From: Desulfobacterales bacterium
Lineage (GTDB): Bacteria; Desulfobacterota; Desulfobacteria; Desulfobacterales; C00003060
Length of the DNA stretch: 5,978 bases
Assembly: GCA_030613145.1 (NCBI GenBank)
Contig: JAUWMM010000131.1
Coordinates: 1-5,978 of the forward strand
Reading direction: 5' to 3'
The position numbers were made by a program, and so were the translations under genes. The notes under the pieces were generated by a model. That model was not told the origin of the DNA. It made no database searches and was given only the letters and a program-made list of their open reading frames with translations. Shown piece after piece: positions 4,216-5,978 of the stretch; within the stretch, counting starts at the first letter, position 1; each line of letters begins with the position of its first letter.

Positions 4216-4487
4216 TAGAATCCCGCAGACAATTTTTCTGAATTTTTCCGGTATCTTCTGATGTCGGCAATGATTTGTTCGGCTTTCCTGTCGTCTTCCC
4301 ACGAACCTGAAAGTTCTAGTAAGACCTGGGCTGGAGTCTTACGTGTACGCAAATAATGTCTTCTCGCCAGATAATCCTTTACCAGAAATAGAATTTCCTG
4401 ACTTATAGATCGGTTTTCTGCTGCCGCGAGCTTCTTTATCTCTGCATAGAGCTCATCTTTAATCCCCTTGATTTGTAAGTTAGCCAT
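4215..4487 (-). CDS. vapB: antitoxin of the VapC pair, FitA-like ribbon-helix-helix
   Basis: 90 residues. Residues 1-42 match the FitA/Arc-type RHH: strand MANLQIKGI, helix KDELYAEIKKLAAAENR, and helix SISQEILFLVKDYLARR. The C-terminal half carries SGSWEDDRKAEQIIADIRRY (residues 60-79), the W-x-DDR...II.DIR segment seen in RHH antitoxins paired with PIN toxins, and likely the toxin-binding part. The ATG at 4487 has AGGAG eight bases upstream. It is the first gene of a two-gene operon with vapC and should repress its own promoter, which carries repeated TCATGA sites. The closing residues KNSEKLSAGF are not family-specific. Confidence 0.93.
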   Translation of the reverse strand: MANLQIKGIKDELYAEIKKLAAAENRSISQEILFLVKDYLARRHYLRTRKTPAQVLLELSGSWEDDRKAEQIIADIRRYRKNSEKLSAGF

Positions 4488-4519
4488 CTTCGGGTCTCCT
4501 CTAAGATCTCAGTTTCAAG

Positions 4520-4549
4520 TTTCATGAAAATATACACCATCTTCATGAT
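4520..4549. promoter_or_regulatory. probable vapBC operator: two TCATGA sites 21 bp apart
   Basis: TTCATGA occurs at 4521-4527 and 4542-4548. TCATGA is itself palindromic, and the left copy extends to the 10-bp palindrome TTTCATGAAA (4520-4529). The spacing is exactly two helical turns, and the -10 hexamer lies between the sites. Paired short sites on one face of DNA suit a RHH antitoxin tetramer or an antitoxin-toxin complex. Confidence 0.6.
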
Positions 4550-4557
4550 AGAGTCAA
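4529..4557 (-). promoter_or_regulatory. promoter of the vapBC operon
   Basis: Read on the minus strand: -35 TTGACT (4557-4552), a 17-bp spacer and -10 TATATT (4534-4529). Each hexamer has five of six consensus bases. The start of transcription would be near 4522, about 35 nt before the antitoxin ATG. The -35 is identical to that of mazEF. Confidence 0.75.
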
Positions 4558-4591
4558 GAAAAACTAAATGGATATACCGCAGTTCCATTAA

Positions 4592-4670
4592 AGGATTGAG
4601 GAATTGGGGGATTGGGGGATTGAGGGATTGAGGCCCTTGTTAAATAAAAGCAAAGGCGCATTTAATGGGA
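4592..4670. repeat. composite repeat, copy D, upstream of the vapBC promoter
   Basis: G-rich units with GGGGG tracts at 4606-4610 and 4614-4618, GGG at 4624-4626 and GG at 4632-4633 lead into GGCCCTTGTTAAATAAAAGC (4632-4651). The core closes with ATTTAA (4660-4665). Arms TTAAAT and ATTTAA pair. It starts 34 bp beyond the vapBC -35 hexamer, in the same orientation as copy C relative to mazEF. Confidence 0.75.
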
Positions 4671-4739
4671 AAGGCGGGGGAATGCGGTCTCAATCCTGCT
4701 GATATATTAGGGTCTTTTGATCATGTTTCGATAATATCA

Positions 4740-4791
4740 TTGAAAATCGATATGTCATGTTCTGATTTTCAAGGAAGTTGAAACGGCTTCC
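4740..4791. repeat. two adjacent hairpins
   Basis: TTGAAAATC (4740-4748) pairs perfectly with GATTTTCAA (4764-4772) around a 15-nt loop. Immediately after, GGAAG (4773-4777) pairs with CTTCC (4787-4791), followed eight bases later by a run of six T. The pair could form a weak plus-strand terminator, but no gene precedes it on that strand. Confidence 0.45.
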
Positions 4792-4815
4792 ATTACTGTA
4801 TTTTTTCCCATTTCA

Positions 4816-4833
4816 GGGATTGGGGGATTGAGC
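4816..4833. repeat. partial composite repeat, copy E (G-rich lead only)
   Basis: AGGGATTGGGGGATTGAGCC repeats the G-rich lead of copies B and D, but no GTTAAAT core follows; the sequence turns to CCGTAAGTTG instead. Confidence 0.5.
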
Positions 4834-4916
4834 CCGTAAGTTGTAAGGTTCGTGTTTTTTCTGGCAGAATTATTCCTGCAAGCGCCTTGGAGGAACTATA
4901 ATATCTGATACTGGAT

Positions 4917-4953
4917 GCTGGATACTGGATTCAAGGATTATCCAGTATCCAGC
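4917..4953. repeat. 14-bp perfect inverted repeat of CTGGATACTGGAT type
   Basis: GCTGGATACTGGAT (4917-4930) and ATCCAGTATCCAGC (4940-4953) are exact reverse complements around a 9-nt loop. GATACTGGATGCTGG (4907-4921) before it and CCAGCAACCAGCATC (4956-4970) after it add internal repeats of CTGGAT and CAGCA. A dispersed intergenic repeat is the likely identity. Confidence 0.75.
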
Positions 4954-5000
4954 GACCAGCAACCAGCATCTGTAACAAATACAAAAACAACATATTACAT

Positions 5001-5026
5001 AACATAGACAATCTATTGTCGATGTT
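5001..5026. promoter_or_regulatory. 26-bp dyad, possible operator or hairpin
   Basis: AACAT-a-GACAAT-CT-ATTGTC-g-ATGTT is symmetric about 5013/5014, with one mismatched pair (5006/5021). It lies about 95 bp upstream of the TTGACA at 5121 and 270 bp upstream of the PilZ gene. The size suits a dimeric regulator, but nothing identifies which; it could instead be another palindromic repeat. Confidence 0.4.
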
Positions 5027-5120
5027 GCAGCTCTAAGCGCCTAAGAACTTTGAACTATCAGCTATGAGCTTCTCTCGACCACTGATTTTTCCTCCGCATT
5101 TTATCCGTAAATTTCTAGTG

Positions 5121-5151
5121 TTGACATTTTTCTTTTTTTCCAGCATGTAAA
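5121..5151 (+). promoter_or_regulatory. possible promoter of the PilZ gene
   Basis: A consensus -35 TTGACA (5121-5126) is followed by a T-rich spacer. The best -10 choices, ATGTAA (18-bp spacing) and TGTAAA (19-bp spacing), are both poor. The leader would be about 140 nt. No c-di-GMP riboswitch consensus is recognised in that leader. Confidence 0.35.
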
Positions 5152-5296
5152 AATTTAGGACAAATAATTTATCATCATTGTGTTTGTGTTGAGTCGTGCT
5201 TTCTGAAGCTGCTGTAGTGCCCTTCGTTATCTCCCAAGTTCAGGCGTATCCTTTCTCTCAATAGAGGTTTTTTGAATCTTGAAAGGGGGTTGTGCC

Positions 5297-5677
5297 ATGA
5301 TCAAGCAGAAAGAGCGAAGGAAACATAGGCGATTTCGGGCAGAGGATGGTGCATTTGCGGTACTCAGGCGTCCCTGGCCTCACCCTACTACACTGGGTCG
5401 AATCGAAGACATAAACATGTACGGCCTGGCGTTTGATTATATTGCCGGCGAAGAGCCGCCCCACAGGTCGGCTGAGTTGGAAATACTATGGAATGATTGT
5501 AGTTTTCGCCTGAAGAAAGTTCCGTCCAAGACGATTTCGGATTCCGAAACAGCTATTCGAGGCCGTTCCAGTTCTTTAAAAATGAGACGACGTAGCATGC
5601 GGTTTAGAAAACTGACGCCCTACCAGAAATCTAAACTGGAATACTTCATCCAGAACTATACCACAGGTAAGATGTGA
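5297..5677 (+). CDS. PilZ-domain protein, candidate c-di-GMP receptor
   Basis: 126 residues from the ATG at 5297, which has AGGGGG seven bases upstream. A TTG at 5279 in the same frame would place that ribosome site inside the gene and is rejected. Residues 5-14 (KERRKHRRFR) hold the arginine-rich RxxxR motif at the N-terminus of PilZ domains. Residues 36-46 (IEDINMYGLAF) match the second motif (D/N)xSxxG but with Asn40 in place of Ser. The end, MRFRKLTPYQKSKLEYFIQN (101-120), is the usual closing RF..L...Q...L..FI segment. The protein is a stand-alone PilZ domain with no enzyme or membrane part, so it would act as a cytoplasmic adaptor sensing c-di-GMP. The Ser-to-Asn change leaves binding strength open. 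It is followed after 139 bp by a secreted beta-helix protein; a link to surface structures is inference. Confidence 0.88.
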   Translation: MIKQKERRKHRRFRAEDGAFAVLRRPWPHPTTLGRIEDINMYGLAFDYIAGEEPPHRSAELEILWNDCSFRLKKVPSKTISDSETAIRGRSSSLKMRRRSMRFRKLTPYQKSKLEYFIQNYTTGKM

Positions 5678-5816
5678 GGGGGTGATAGTTTTAGAATAAA
5701 CTTGAGATATGAAGTAAGTTCAGATTTAAGCTGAAAAGAGAATTAGCAAAGGAGTTGTGTTTAGGAATTATTTATAGGGTTATCAAGAATTTTTCGAAAC
5801 GGAAAGGAGTGGTAAT

Positions 5817-5978
5817 ATGAAAAAAATGACGATCTTGATGGTTGTGTTCTCGCTTACGTTTCTGGTTTCAGGTGAAGGGGCTTTGGCAGCTACTTGGGAA
5901 GTGCCAGGAGATTTTTTTACCATCCAAGGTGCGATTGACAGCGGTTTAGTGATTAATGGCGACACGATCCGCGTTTCA
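5817..5978 (+). CDS. secreted parallel beta-helix protein, N-terminus (3' partial)
   Basis: The first 54 codons run to the right edge from an ATG with AGGAG seven bases upstream. Residues 1-25 are a Sec signal peptide: MKKMTILMVV, a hydrophobic core FSLTFLVS, and a cleavage site near ALAA. The mature start TWEVPGDFFTIQGAIDS, then GDTIRVS, is the characteristic entry to right-handed parallel beta-helix (pectin-lyase-like) proteins, where W.VPGD..TIQ.AID......GDTI.V is normally followed by PG.Y. Such proteins bind or cut polysaccharides, or are large surface proteins in environmental bacteria. The repeats that would confirm the fold and show any catalytic residues lie beyond the window. Confidence 0.85.
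   Translation, partial: MKKMTILMVVFSLTFLVSGEGALAATWEVPGDFFTIQGAIDSGLVINGDTIRVS

Noticed and set aside
4213..4302. Upstream ATG at 4302 as the vapC start
   Set aside because: The extra 29 codons are antitoxin sequence in another frame. The ATG at 4215 has a ribosome site, overlaps the antitoxin stop, and begins the PIN domain correctly.
4764..4790. GTTGAAAC resembling the end of a CRISPR repeat
   Set aside because: It occurs once, with no repeat-spacer periodicity nearby and no cas genes.
5141..5296. c-di-GMP riboswitch in the leader of the PilZ gene
   Set aside because: The conserved GEMM core sequences were looked for and not seen in this leader or elsewhere in the window.

Overview
The window looks like bacterial chromosome from a Desulfobacterota (deltaproteobacterium-like) or similar Gram-negative environmental genome. 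The case rests on four things: a CFI-box-type C-terminal domain, a PEGA-domain exported protein, a PilZ protein next to a secreted beta-helix protein, and intergenic DNA packed with short palindromic repeats and toxin-antitoxin (TA) modules. This taxonomic call is an inference from gene and repeat style; there is no rRNA or other marker gene. Only about 43% of the window is convincingly coding, which is low for bacteria.

Layout. Positions 1-263 hold the 3' end of a membrane-anchored CFI-box-CTERM protein. Positions 264-691 are repeat-scarred spacer with a 10-bp tandem repeat and one doubtful 38-codon ORF. A PEGA-domain exported protein is on the minus strand (692-1177) with a clear promoter. 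Positions 1178-2525 contain no confident gene but hold a run of three hairpins ending in a strong intrinsic terminator (1364-1510), a doubtful Cys-rich 48-codon ORF, and a dense cluster of palindromic repeats (1898-2482). A complete mazEF-type TA operon (EndoA/EndoAI-like, minus strand) follows at 2526-3152. Positions 3224-3810 carry more repeats, including two interlocked long inverted repeats. A complete vapBC-type operon (minus strand, 1-nt stop/start overlap) occupies 3811-4487. Positions 4558-5296 are again spacer with hairpins and a 26-bp dyad. A PilZ-domain protein lies at 5297-5677 (plus), and the first 54 codons of a secreted parallel beta-helix protein run off the right edge from 5817.

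How the parts relate. Both TA modules are autonomous: each has its own TTGACT promoter with 17-bp spacing, a ribbon-helix-helix antitoxin first, and the RNase toxin second. Dyad or repeated sites lie in the promoters where the antitoxin complex could autoregulate. The most notable pattern is that the same composite repeat lies just upstream of both TA promoters in the same orientation. It consists of G-rich GGGATTGAGG-like repeats followed by a core with GTTAAAT and ATTTAAC arms. A further copy lies just beyond the mazF end, and a second palindrome family brackets mazEF in opposite orientations. This suggests a repeat-rich accessory segment in which TA cassettes and palindromes have accumulated together. 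PilZ and the beta-helix protein may belong to a separate c-di-GMP/cell-surface neighbourhood at the right, but their 139-bp gap gives no proof of an operon.
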